This document shows positions 7,076-15,260 of a DNA stretch of 16,520 nt, piece by piece. The notes beneath the pieces were generated by a model, which saw only the letters and a program-made list of their open reading frames with translations, was not told where the DNA came from and ran no database searches. Source of the stretch: Coprinopsis marcescibilis (lineage: Eukaryota; Basidiomycota; Agaricomycetes; Agaricales; Psathyrellaceae). Each line of letters begins with the position of its first letter. Within the stretch, counting starts at the first letter, position 1. Made by a program: the position numbers and the translations under genes. Location: positions 1-16,520 of the forward strand of contig ML210556.1 in NCBI GenBank assembly GCA_004369085.1, written 5' to 3'.

Positions 7076-9151
7076 TTAAGTGGAAAAGAACGGGGCTAGA
7101 CAGTATGGCAGTGTAAAGGGTGATACTACATGGTGGTAATGGGGCACGTTTAGGCCTCTAGATGGTCGGTCAGCTAAATTCGTAATGGACTCTACATATC
7201 TGGACATGATCCATATGGAATGCTCACACATCAATGACACGACGCGGCGCAAAAACATGTCTTGCTCATTGTTACGAGACTTTCCTTTTGCAAGGGCGTC
7301 TATGACGCCTTGATTGTCAGATTTGAGGAGCAAATGGACGTTCGAGAGACCTCGGGAAATGGCAAAACGAAGGGCAAACTTGATTGCTAGGAATTCGGCC
7401 CAACCAATATCATGCCCATTTTTGTTCCAGCCACTCTCGAATTGCCATGCTGCCCATGAGTCGTCGAAAACAATGCCAACACCCCATGACGTGGAGGCGT
7501 CTACCCGAATATTGAGTGGTGAAAGTGGAGGCGGTCGTTGTAGTGTTGAGCTGCAGAAGGTAGGAGATGAGAGTGTGGATCGCCACCAATCAATGTCTGA
7601 AAGAACACCACGTGGTACAGTGCGGGTGATGAAGTTGGTGTCTGGCGTATCGCCAGGAAAGGACGCTGCAAAACGGGTGATAGCCGGAAGGTAGGAACGC
7701 GAGTCTGGTGCCAGAGAGCAATGCACGAGAGTGCCGAGTACGGCTTCAACCTGCTTCCGTGTGAATTTGGTGTTGGCTACCCATGGTTCAAGCTTCTTCA
7801 AGTATTTCTGCCGCTTTTCGGATGGTACCTCAACTGTTTTGTTGACCAGGTCCCATACGAAGCCAAGGTACTTGAATGTGGATGAGAAGGGTCTCGTCTT
7901 GGAGGGTTTCCACGGCCATCCGAGTTCGTTCGCAATGCCATAGATGTCATCAAGGCCAAAGTTGTACACAGGTGTGCCATCTGGGGTGTTTTTGACAACG
8001 ACACGGAAGAAGACGAAGTCATCAACCCAATTCTTGCATGGGCTGATTCCACGGGATTTGAGGATGGCAACCATTGCATCGGCAATGTGTCCAAAAATGC
8101 TGCCGGAGCTTCTTGCACCAAAAGGGGCATTGTGGTCAATATAAAATTTTCCTTCCCACATGACGATGAAGTGAACTTGTTGAGACGGGCGGATTGGGCA
8201 ACAGCGAAAGGCAGAGTCGACGTCGAGAGTGGCAGCCTCAGTTCCAGGTGGGGCGTCTATTACAAGAACAACCACCTCCGAGAAGGAACCCCAGTCACAT
8301 TGAAATTCATCAGGGCTGATTTCGTCATTGACTGATGAGCGAGATGGATCACTTCGGGGAAAGGAAAAGTCTTGTACAATGTGGTATTCGTCTGTGCTGC
8401 CAGCCTTCTCGACAACACCCAAGGGAGATGTTCGGAAATTACCAAGGAGGTGTTGGAGGCGGGAGAATGAGAATGGGCCGGAATAGCGACAGAGGGAGAG
8501 TTCTTTATTAATATGCTTTAAAACAGCGTCAGGGTGTTGTAAGGAAGAGGTGTGATTATTAGGGGTAAAGCATTGGTCTAGGGTAGAATGAACACCCATG
8601 TCGAAGCCATGGGTGATGGATGATGGGATGTCGTTAAATCTCTGTTGGTCGCAGGGTTCTAATGATGAAATCACGGCAGCCCATGTGTCTGCAACGAAGG
8701 GTGTTATAATGGGTGTAAGATCAGAAAGAGGGGCAGGATTGGGCGCTATGGGATTTGTCTCCGCAAAGGGAGCACCAGTGCTTGCCGAACCTGCATGGTT
8801 GTCCTCAGTTGCAGCCGGTGTAACCATTCCAGGCAAAGCAGTAGGTCTCGCCTTGGTTGTTACGGGGTGGCTCTCCTGCTTTTCTGACCGCAAGGTGACA
8901 TGGGTGCCCTTTGACGTTGGTTGTAGCCTTGCAGTCTTTGGACGCATGCAATCGCGAGGAGTCCCTGCAGAAAATACACCTGCCAGGTTTTCCGTAATGT
9001 TGTTTGCTGTTGTGGTATCGGTCATTGCTGTGATATTGGTCATTGCCATACTGTCGTTTGCTGTTCCATTCTCTTCTACTGGGGTAAGGGCGAAAGGGCT
9101 GGTCTCGACGCTGATAGGAAGAGCTTCTGTAACGAGATGGAGTGGTGTCAT
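7076..9151 (-). CDS. Reverse transcriptase-RNase H of the retroelement
   Basis: A continuous 691-codon frame. RT landmarks: ATLDVDSAF (motif A, Asp 310/312), NAPFGARSSG (motif B, 341-350), NWVDDFVFF (motif C, Asp 377-378, where Trp replaces the usual Tyr) and FKYLGFVWD. RNase H follows with its acidic set in place: RVDAS (Asp 551), WAEFLA (Glu 586), KSDNQG (Asp 612) and NLADRPSRG (Asp 661). The enzyme copies element RNA to DNA and degrades the RNA strand. No protease, integrase or methyltransferase domain is visible. The first 110-140 codons overlap the end of gag in another frame and look like its shadow, so functional translation may begin at a later ATG such as 8827, or by frameshift from gag. 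The catalytic residues appear intact, so this is the best preserved gene of the element. Confidence 0.85.
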   Translation of the reverse strand: MTPLHLVTEALPISVETSPFALTPVEENGTANDSMAMTNITAMTDTTTANNITENLAGVFSAGTPRDCMRPKTARLQPTSKGTHVTLRSEKQESHPVTTKARPTALPGMVTPAATEDNHAGSASTGAPFAETNPIAPNPAPLSDLTPIITPFVADTWAAVISSLEPCDQQRFNDIPSSITHGFDMGVHSTLDQCFTPNNHTSSLQHPDAVLKHINKELSLCRYSGPFSFSRLQHLLGNFRTSPLGVVEKAGSTDEYHIVQDFSFPRSDPSRSSVNDEISPDEFQCDWGSFSEVVVLVIDAPPGTEAATLDVDSAFRCCPIRPSQQVHFIVMWEGKFYIDHNAPFGARSSGSIFGHIADAMVAILKSRGISPCKNWVDDFVFFRVVVKNTPDGTPVYNFGLDDIYGIANELGWPWKPSKTRPFSSTFKYLGFVWDLVNKTVEVPSEKRQKYLKKLEPWVANTKFTRKQVEAVLGTLVHCSLAPDSRSYLPAITRFAASFPGDTPDTNFITRTVPRGVLSDIDWWRSTLSSPTFCSSTLQRPPPLSPLNIRVDASTSWGVGIVFDDSWAAWQFESGWNKNGHDIGWAEFLAIKFALRFAISRGLSNVHLLLKSDNQGVIDALAKGKSRNNEQDMFLRRVVSLMCEHSIWIMSRYVESITNLADRPSRGLNVPHYHHVVSPFTLPYCLAPFFST

Positions 9152-10265
9152 TATTTCGGAAAGCTCCTTCAGTAATCATCTCTCGTCGAGAGGCGTTCTT
9201 TGCTTCGGACTTCAGATACTGTAACTCAAGATCGCGCCAGATATCGGGATGATAACATGCAATGTCGAAATCTTCACGGACGGCTCGGCGTCTCACTTCG
9301 ATGTCGTATGCTAGCCATAAGGGCCAGTGTTCAGATCGATTCGGGGAGCCCAGGACTTGGTTGTAATGTACCAGCCAAACCTCTTGCTTGTTTGGAATGT
9401 AATCTTGAATGAGTCCATGTAGGCGCTGCCATGATTGGTGCCATTCATCAAAGGAGAGACTGTACTCCTTCTCGACAGACAACGGTGCAGCGGAGGTGGA
9501 GACACGGCCAGTTGAAGTGTTCAGGACAATGTTTTCGTGTGAATCGGATGATGAAGCATTGGAATATAAACAATGGGCATCGGTGAGTAGCGCAAGCGAT
9601 ACATGTGAAGTCCATCCTGACTTGAATATCCTAGTGACCGAATCTGGGATAATGTAGCCAGCTCCAACCGCTAACCGACCCAGCTGTTGTTCTGGCCTAG
9701 CGGTGCATTGGGTAGATCGTTGGGGAGGGGGCGCACCGGCATGAGGGTCGGTCTCATTGTCGTTTAAGTTGTTTAGCCAGTCTGTATGGACCGGGTAATC
9801 AGCAAAGGTTCGAAGACCATAGAACGACAAAGATGGCACAAAGTCCAGAGGTATAAAAGGGCTCGAAGTCCCCGCGGTACGAAGACCGTGTTGTGGCGCA
9901 AAGACCATGTGCATGACAGTAGATGGGCACGAAGTCCCTGAAGTAGGCGATAGCCACTCACCTTGGGTTGGTTGGAACGAGTTGGGTATGGAAGGTGGTT
10001 CTGAAACCTTTTGGCTGGATACGGAAGGGGTGCGGTCTGGGATGCCTCGGAAGGTCAAGTCGGAGTAAATGGTGCTTGGAGTACTGTGGCGTTGTGAGGG
10101 AGCACTGCACTGTGACTGACTGGAGCGGGTCCATGTGGAATGTGTGTTTGTAGATGAGTTTGACCGCTGACTTGGGGAAGGCGAACGAGAGGGTTGCCTG
10201 GCATTTGCTGGTTGTCGTCTCCCATAGAGTCGAGGGTGTAGGTTGTGGAGTTGTGGGTTGTTGTC
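8721..10265 (-). pseudogene. Gag-like gene, 3' part, with internal stop
   Basis: This is the larger part of the nucleocapsid-type gene, cut off from its 5' end by the Harbinger insertion. It has a Pro/Ser-rich N-terminal half, a more structured middle (around EYSLSFDEWHQSWQRLHGLI and DIEVRRRAVREDFDIACYHP), an Arg/Tyr/Asn-rich linker, then a CX2CX6HX4C knuckle (8978-8931). A C-x8-C module is next interrupted by TGA at 8805-8807. In the same frame it continues as PCRFGKHWC and a perfect CX2CX4HX4C knuckle (SLCGDKSHSAQ), ending at TGA 8721-8723. The TGA would be CGA (Arg) before a single C-to-T change at a CpG. Upstream the open frame now starts in the transposon repeat (ATG at 10349). The family is inferred from gene order and zinc knuckles. 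Confidence 0.7.
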
Positions 10266-10268
10266 TAA
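10266..10268. repeat. Left TAA target-site duplication of the Harbinger element
   Basis: TAA directly precedes the first base of the left inverted repeat and matches TAA at 13296-13298. Three-base TWA duplications are the hallmark of PIF/Harbinger integration. Read on the minus strand it is a TTA (Leu) codon of gag on both sides. Confidence 0.9.
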
Positions 10269-10350
10269 GGCTCTGTTCGGATACGAAAATACGGTCACGG
10301 TCGCGGTTTGATCCCAGCGATATTCTCCCCAAAGAGGATATCTGATCAAA
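10269..10350 (+). repeat. Left terminal inverted repeat of Harbinger
   Basis: 82 bases, matching the reverse complement of 13214-13295 at 80 positions (differences at repeat positions 24 and 48). Identity stops sharply after ...CTGATCAAA. The high identity suggests a fairly recent insertion, or homogenised ends. Confidence 0.93.
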
Positions 10351-10515
10351 CCAATGAGTCAGAGGTCCTATCTGGCCCCTATCACAATCTTAGTGCCGTA
10401 GATATTGTGTTGTAGCACTGTTCTTTTAGCACATTCTTGCTTCCATTCCCTGCAAATAAATACCAGAACTTTGACAGTGATATCTATGGCCTAGGATAAA
10501 CCAAAAGCGCCCAGT

Positions 10516-10539
10516 TCTGTCATAATTCTCTGTCATAAT
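10516..10539 (+). repeat. Subterminal 11-bp direct repeat
   Basis: TCTGTCATAAT occurs at 10516-10526 and again at 10529-10539, a 13-bp period, between the left inverted repeat and the transposase ATG at 10587. It could be a binding site for the transposase or Myb-like protein, or a promoter element. Function is not shown by sequence. Confidence 0.5.
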
Positions 10540-10586
10540 CTCCGAAAGCATGAACGTGAGCATAAATAACAGAGAGTTTGCTCGAG

Positions 10587-11935
10587 ATGATGATTGTGCC
10601 CATCATGCCTCCTCCCCCATCTTCAGAGGAGGTTAAAAAGAAGCTAATTCTGGCAGCGTCCATTTTCATTCAAGTAATCTCCTTTGCAGCACAGCTATAT
10701 GCATCCCCACACTATTGGAAACAGCCATATCACACATCCAAGCTTTCCAGGGCCGAGTGGGTAAATGAGCTGCTTAATGGGCATCCCGACCGCATCTGGA
10801 CAGAGCTAGGAATGTGTTTACATGTATTTCTTTTGTTTGTTCATGAATTGCGTGTCACAGCAGGCCTGGACGACTCTCGTTGGGGAGTATCTCTAAACGA
10901 GAAGGCTGCAATATTTTTGTACATCTGCATGACAGGAGTCTCTATCCGCCATGCAGGAGAGCATTTCCAGAGGTCAAACGAGATGATATCAAAGTAGGTG
11001 GCTCAATACACTGGTAGCTCAAAGCTTACTTGGGTTTATCCAGGTATTTCCGCGAAGTTCTGGAAGCTGTGTCGTCGGGAGAATTTTACAAGAAGCATGT
11101 CCGGCTGCCAAGTGCAAATGATCCTGTGCCAGATCACATCGCCAAATCACCGAAATTCTTTCCCTTTTTTGCGCATGCTCTTGGAGCAATGGATGGCACA
11201 CATATCAGCTGCTGTCCATCAGCACGGGAACGTGCTGCTGCTAGGAATCGTAAGGGGGTGTCATGCAAAACTGTCTTGCATGTGTATCATTCTCTATGCG
11301 GTTCCTATACATTGTCAGTGGCTGGGAGGGGTCAGCGGCAGATGCAACAATGTACTCGCAAGCTCGCTTCACCAATTTTACAATCCCAAATGGCAAGGTT
11401 TATCTTGCTGATGCCGGATTTGGAATTTGTGATGCATTACTTGTGCCATATCGAGGTGTCCGCTACCATCTTGCTGAGTGGGGACGTGCAAATCAGAGGT
11501 GAGCCCTAGACTCAGTGATCTGTAGCCGACATTAACAACCCGTTAAGGCCAGCCAACAAAGAAGAACTCTATAACCTTCGTCATGCATCAGCCCAAAACG
11601 TTGTAGAGCGTGTCTTTGGTGTTCTCAAGAGAAAGTGGGGAATTCTTACTCAGCCTCCTCAGTTCGATATGAGCACACAGGTCAGGGTTCCACCGGGGCT
11701 GTGCGCCATTCACAACTTCATTCTCAATCATGACAGCACAGATATTGAATTCTTTCTTTTGGATGATGACGTTGACCCAAATCCTGGGACCATACCTAGT
11801 GATGATCAAGGAGATCTTGCATTTATGTCAGTTGGGCATGCTGAGAAGCATCGTGCAACAGCTGCTCGTGACGCAATTGCACAAGCTATGTGGAGCCAGT
11901 ATTTAGCTACAGTAGAACCCGATTACGAAGAATAA
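10587..11935 (+). pseudogene. Harbinger DDE transposase, three exons, one frameshift
   Basis: Exon 1 (ATG 10587 to 10993) holds the helical N-terminal region with LNEKAAIFLYICMTGVSIRHAGEHFQRS. Intron 1 is 10994-11043 (GTAGGT...CCAG). Exon 2 continues with YFREVLEAV, FFPFFAHALGAMDGTHI (first Asp, 11192), NRKG, RFLYIVSGWEGSAAD and KVYLADAGF (second Asp, 11410). Intron 2 is 11499-11547 (GTGAGC...TTAAG). Exon 3 has NKEELYNLRHASAQNVVERVFGVLKRKW (Glu, 11606) and CAIHNFILNH, ending at TAA 11933-11935. The DDE triad is thus complete. The frame slips by one base at about 11254-11266. A G5 run (11254-11258) sits there, and one more G would give the family spacing K-G-x-x-x-Q-N, so the lesion may be a run-length change or a sequence error. 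The HARBI1-type family assignment is firm. Confidence 0.88.
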
Positions 11936-12030
11936 ATCATTTTTAATCACAGATATACTATTAAGGATTGATCAAAGGTAATGTAGATACAAATGAGCGA
12001 CTTGGTAATTGTAAACGAAGGTGTATAAGT

Positions 12031-13065
12031 CTAAATGAATGGATCTATGTGCCCACCAAGCTGCTCTTCAATCCACTCCTTGCACAATTCACGATCATCA
12101 GCAAATGAAAGATATGCATTGCATGCAGTGGTATCCTTACGAAAGAGGTCAATAATCTTGATAACCTGGCGCTTATCCATCCATTGTTCATTTCCACCCA
12201 TGGATTGGATGGCGTTAGTGCAACGGCGAGGTGTAGGATCAACAGAATTGGTTGGGGGGGCCAGAGCAGCAGCAACAACATCACCAAACTGGGCAACAGA
12301 GTCAGCCATCGTCTGGAGAGCCACAGCACCCTGTGAGCTTCAGGATCGCTTGGCGGATGATGCGGGTGTGACAGGTTCGCGTTGGCGCTTGCGAGAAAGC
12401 ATTGGGGTCTGCGATGGTTGAGTCTGATGGGATATAAAGTCAGAAGAAGGAAATTCCGTGTCTGGAACATGTACGCACTGCCTCGTTGTCGTTCTCCTCG
12501 TTGTCAGACTCATCGGAACCATCAGGCTCGGTATTGCCCTTTAAAATGGCTGATGTTGTGTCTGGTAAGCTTCTCTGGATTGATGGAGGCACCACAGTGG
12601 GATGAAAAACGTTGGTACCAGTTGCCGGGGAGGTCACAAGCTCATCCAGGTACTCAAGATACTCCCACCTGGCGTTCCGGAATGGTTTGGCCTGCGTGTG
12701 CTTTGTGACGTAGTCATCCCAAGATGATGTTGTTGCAGGGGTAATAGAAGCACCCGTTTTGTTGTTCCAAGTCCACCTGGACACATTCCTAATGGCCTCG
12801 ATAACACGATGGATTCTCCGAAACTGAACAAAAATAAGCACAAAAAGATTGATATCATTGCGGAAAAGCAACTCACGGCACCATACTTGTTCTGACAGAT
12901 CTTGGTATCCTTTACAGCACCTCTCACCTGTAGATGAGCAATGGCAGCTGCAGCATGCTCCATTGCAGTGTCCTTGAACATCCCATTATCCCCAGCCTCT
13001 GCCTTGTGCTCAACAAGGTACTTGAGAAAAGCGACATGTTCTTCATCTTCCCAGTGAGCCTTCAT
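12031..13065 (-). pseudogene. Myb/SANT-like DNA-binding partner of the Harbinger transposase, disrupted
   Basis: Exon 1 (ATG 13065 to 12877) begins MKAHWEDEEHVAFLKYLVEH and contains KICQNKYGA. The intron 12824-12876 (GTGAGT...TTCAG, phase 0) joins it to FRRIHRVIEAIRNVSRWTW, TGASITPATTSSWDDYVTKH and QAKPFRNARWEYLEYL. This tryptophan-spaced pattern is typical of Myb/SANT-like domains found in fungal Harbinger elements. An acidic stretch (DESDNEENDNE) follows. The frame then changes near 12492, consistent with one extra base, and the basic segment RKRQREPVTPASSAKRS, a possible nuclear localisation signal, is followed by TGA at 12340-12342. The same frame resumes and ends at 12031 with a helical tail (DKRQVIKIIDLFRKD, CKEWIEEQLGG). 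Two lesions therefore separate three readable parts. An unrecognised intron at the second break cannot be excluded. Confidence 0.78.
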
Positions 13066-13213
13066 GTCTTCGAGACTGAGATAAATAGAGCAAAGGGGTG
13101 GTAGCTGAAAACCCCCCAAAACGCATTGATATTGTTGACTACACAAGGACAAAATGAGGGAACAGCGAGGCAGAGGTATGCGTCAAATCTTATCTCATCA
13201 AAATTGTTGCTGA

Positions 13214-13295
13214 TTTGATCAGATATCCTCTTTGGGGAGAATATCGCGGGGATCAAACCGCGACCGTGACCATATTTTCGTATCCGAACAGAGCC
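13214..13295 (-). repeat. Right terminal inverted repeat of Harbinger
   Basis: 82-bp inverse copy of 10269-10350 with two mismatches, ending CCGAACAGAGCC and followed directly by the TAA duplication. Confidence 0.93.
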
Positions 13296-13298
13296 TAA
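13296..13298. repeat. Right TAA target-site duplication
   Basis: TAA directly after the right inverted repeat, identical to 10266-10268. Confidence 0.9.
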
Positions 13299-13466
13299 AT
13301 GTTCGTTGATGAGTGCACGCAGCTGTGCAACAGAAAGGTGGCCATCCTGCTCGAGATTGAAGTAGTTTGCCAGCAGGTCGAGTTGGGTCTGGTTTTGCGA
13401 TGACACCAGTCTGTCCAATATTGGTGCCTCTTGCTGGGCACCACGCGCTCCTCGAGCTGGGGGCAT
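13299..13466 (-). pseudogene. Gag-like gene, 5' part
   Basis: Starts at ATG 13464-13466 (MPPARGARGAQQEAPILDRL...) and runs to the Harbinger insertion point, where it reads ...ALINEH, then the Leu codon made by the target duplication. The frame phase equals that of the 3' part beyond the transposon (Leu-Asp-Asn-Asn from 10268 downwards), so the two parts belong to one gene split by the insertion. The segment LVSSQNQTQLDLLANYF with NLEQDGHLSVAQLRALINEH looks helical. In the present sequence the frame runs on into the transposon end for about 75 codons. ATG 13466 is chosen because upstream sequence is not clearly coding. Confidence 0.7.
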
Positions 13467-14613
13467 TCGGAGCTAATGGGAGAGTGAAGAAGAGACAAAC
13501 GTGGAGAGAAAGTGTGAAATGAGCGAAAGATTTTGGTGTCTGTAGAGAGTTTTGGTGAGTAAAGACGGGAAAGGTTTTCGCTGGTGCCAGCGAGACGTAG
13601 GAGGGAGCTCTAACTCTTGGGGCACTCTCGGAGAGAGTGCTGAATCCGGACTTGGAGTTTGCTTATGTTTGGCTCAGGGGTTCTCGCTTGGCACAAGACA
13701 AGATACATGGACTCCGTACACTGCGTCCATGTCTGTCTATCTTCGCTGTACATGATCGGTCTAACACTGGGTGGGCGTTCAGTGGATGCACCAGCGTCTC
13801 CAACACCGTCTTTGTCTTTGGCGGAAGCTTGTCCAACCAACCTTCCTTTGCAAGTACGTCTCCCTCACTCTCAGCTCACCCGAGGGTCAAAGTACTCATT
13901 TGTCTTCAGTTTTCTTCAGAGCTTACAACGTCTTTGGGCTGGATCGCAGATCGGTTCAGGATGCTGAAGTGAATCCCACCGAGTGCGTCGATGTCAATAG
14001 TTGGAATTCTCGACGATGGGAAGGAAGTAGTGTACAAAATCCCTGCGGAGAATAGGGAGGAGATTCTGGCGGCTGTCGGAAGAGAGGACGTTTCAGCTTT
14101 GAAGGGCATAACATCGTTCACGCTGCCAAGCTCACTGCTGTTGAGGCTTAGGGAAAGGTTGTTTCGAAGACATATAGCTGTCCCTCACTTCCCTTTGGTC
14201 GGGGGGAAAAGAGAAATACGATTTATTCGAGCGTACTGAAATAGAATTCACAATAACATTGTCATCGACACACCGTACGCTAAATGCTTCTTCATCCCCA
14301 AAAATGTGATTGTTGATTTCTAACCGGCTGAAGATAGTTCAAGACTGAGGCAATATAACTGTAAAAGGTTCGGATCTGGTGCAAAACAAAAGTGCTTGAG
14401 TGTGGATCTGAATTCCTAACCAATCCCTAACCAAGCAGAAATGGATTGTACATTTTATGAAAGGGACAAAACATGCATAATGTAGCGTTCAAACCCAATA
14501 ATTCTCAACGAATATGGGTGCTTACAGCCTAAGTGGTCAGGATTTAGCTAGAGAAACATATTCCGGTTCAGCAAATGACATGAGCATTGGATGACTGGGA
14601 ACTTACCTGTAAT
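13467..14613. other. Unassigned stretch: probable retroelement 5' leader and flank
   Basis: The part next to 13466 is probably the leader or 5' repeat of the retroelement. No copy of the 5775-5840 repeats is visible here, so the end cannot be placed. A short plus-strand frame at 13991-14239 (MSIVGILDDGKEVVYKIPAE...) has plausible protein composition, and a GTACGT...TTCAG pair lies before it (about 13853-13920), but no family is recognised. From 14240 to 14613 I see only AT-rich sequence. The NLR-like gene ends at 14614 from the other side. Confidence 0.4.
13622..13640. repeat. Perfect short hairpin
   Basis: GCACTCTC, loop GGA, GAGAGTGC: eight paired bases with a three-base loop. Another small inverted repeat (CGCTGG, TG, CCAGCG) stands about 40 bases to the left. 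Both lie in the presumed leader of the retroelement and could belong to its 5' end structure. Chance is possible at this length. Confidence 0.35.
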
Positions 14614-15260
14614 TCAACTCCGGATATCTTTTGATTCACGTCTGAATTCAAGAGCTTCCTGTAGCCTTCCAAGTGTTTCAAGGTATATGGCATGGTTATG
14701 GAGGGAGTCGGCTAGATCCAGCTCGAATATCGAAGGATCCTTGGCGGCCAACCGGCGACGAATTTCGATTGCCTCGCATGAATATGGGACAGCTTCTGGC
14801 GCCCGACCACAGACATCAAGATCGTAGGCCAAATTGTGCAAGGATTGTGCTAGATCGGCGTTAAATTCCTCAGGGTTGTCGCGCACGAGTCGGCGTTGTA
14901 TCTCCACCGCCTCCTGACAACATTCCACCACCTCATCTGCCCTTCCAGTCTTTCTGACATATAGTACATGGTTGTAGAGGGAGCTGGCCAGATCAGGATC
15001 GAATATCGAAGGATTCTTTGCAGCCAATCCGCGAAGAATTTCAATTGCGTCGCAAGAGTAGGGGATAGCTTCGGTCGCCCGACCACAGCCATTAAGATAT
15101 AAGGCCAAATTGTGCAAGGAATGTGCCAGATCGGCGTTGAATTCCTCTGGGTTGTCGCGCGCGAGTCGACGTTGTATCTCCACTGCCTCCTGACCACATT
15201 TCACCGCCTCATCTACCCTTCCTGCATTCCCGACGTATACTACATGATTTTGCAGTACAG
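14614..15260 (-). repeat. Tandem 92-residue (276-bp) TPR duplication
   Basis: Within the NLR-like gene two successive units of 92 codons are closely alike. Both begin RDNPEEFNADLA, continue SLHNLA, CGRA.EA.PYSC.AIEI, AAK.PSIF, and end in an NH.xY..x.GR module. The matching DNA points TCGGCGTT at 14855 and 15131 are exactly 276 bp apart. A further NHVVYV..AGR.DEAV half-unit precedes them. This shows expansion of repeat pairs by unequal exchange. Confidence 0.8.

Larger units (their letters stand above)
10269..13295 (+). mobile_element. Complete PIF/Harbinger DNA transposon
   Basis: The element is 3,027 bp, bounded by 82-bp inverted repeats that start GGCTCTGTTCGG and by TAA duplications. It carries the two genes expected of the superfamily: a DDE transposase on the plus strand (10587-11935) and a Myb/SANT-like DNA-binding protein on the minus strand (12031-13065). 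They converge with about 95 bp between their stop codons. In this superfamily the Myb-like protein assists nuclear import and DNA binding of the transposase. Both genes carry lesions, but the ends are intact, so the copy could be mobilised in trans. It sits inside the retroelement gag gene and is therefore the younger insertion. Confidence 0.93.
5775..13466 (-). mobile_element. Ngaro/DIRS-type tyrosine-recombinase retrotransposon (interrupted)
   Basis: The minus strand carries, in order, a gag-like gene with zinc knuckles, a reverse transcriptase/RNase H gene and a tyrosine recombinase gene. That combination defines the DIRS order of YR retrotransposons, which integrate by recombinase rather than by a DDE integrase. 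No methyltransferase domain follows RNase H (the frame stops at 7076), which favours the Ngaro-like group over classical DIRS1-like elements. Ngaro elements end in split direct repeats; only a short repeat cluster at 5775-5840 was seen and the 5' repeat was not found, so both ends are approximate. A Harbinger transposon at 10269-13295 splits the gag gene. Gag has a premature stop and the recombinase a frameshift, so this copy is probably not autonomous. Confidence 0.75.

Noticed and set aside
8598..9224. Plus-strand 208-codon frame with hydrophobic stretches resembling a membrane protein
   Set aside because: It is opposite the gag/RT overlap and is explained by that coding sequence.
9770..9960. 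Degenerate repeats of AAAGTCC/AAGACC type inside gag
   Set aside because: Spacing and sequence vary too much; probably low-complexity coding sequence of the Pro/Ser-rich gag region.
8805..10349. Single 514-codon frame starting at ATG 10349 taken as one native gene
   Set aside because: Its first 28 codons are the Harbinger inverted repeat; the true gag start lies beyond the transposon at 13466.
14250..14330. Cytochrome P450-like fragment (DTPYAKCFFIPKNVIV)
   Set aside because: Resemblance is limited to a few residues, with stops nearby and no heme-binding motif.
14412..14436. Telomere-like CCCTAACC / CCTAACCAA repeats
   Set aside because: Only two imperfect copies within a coding-free stretch; no array, so no support for an interstitial telomere.
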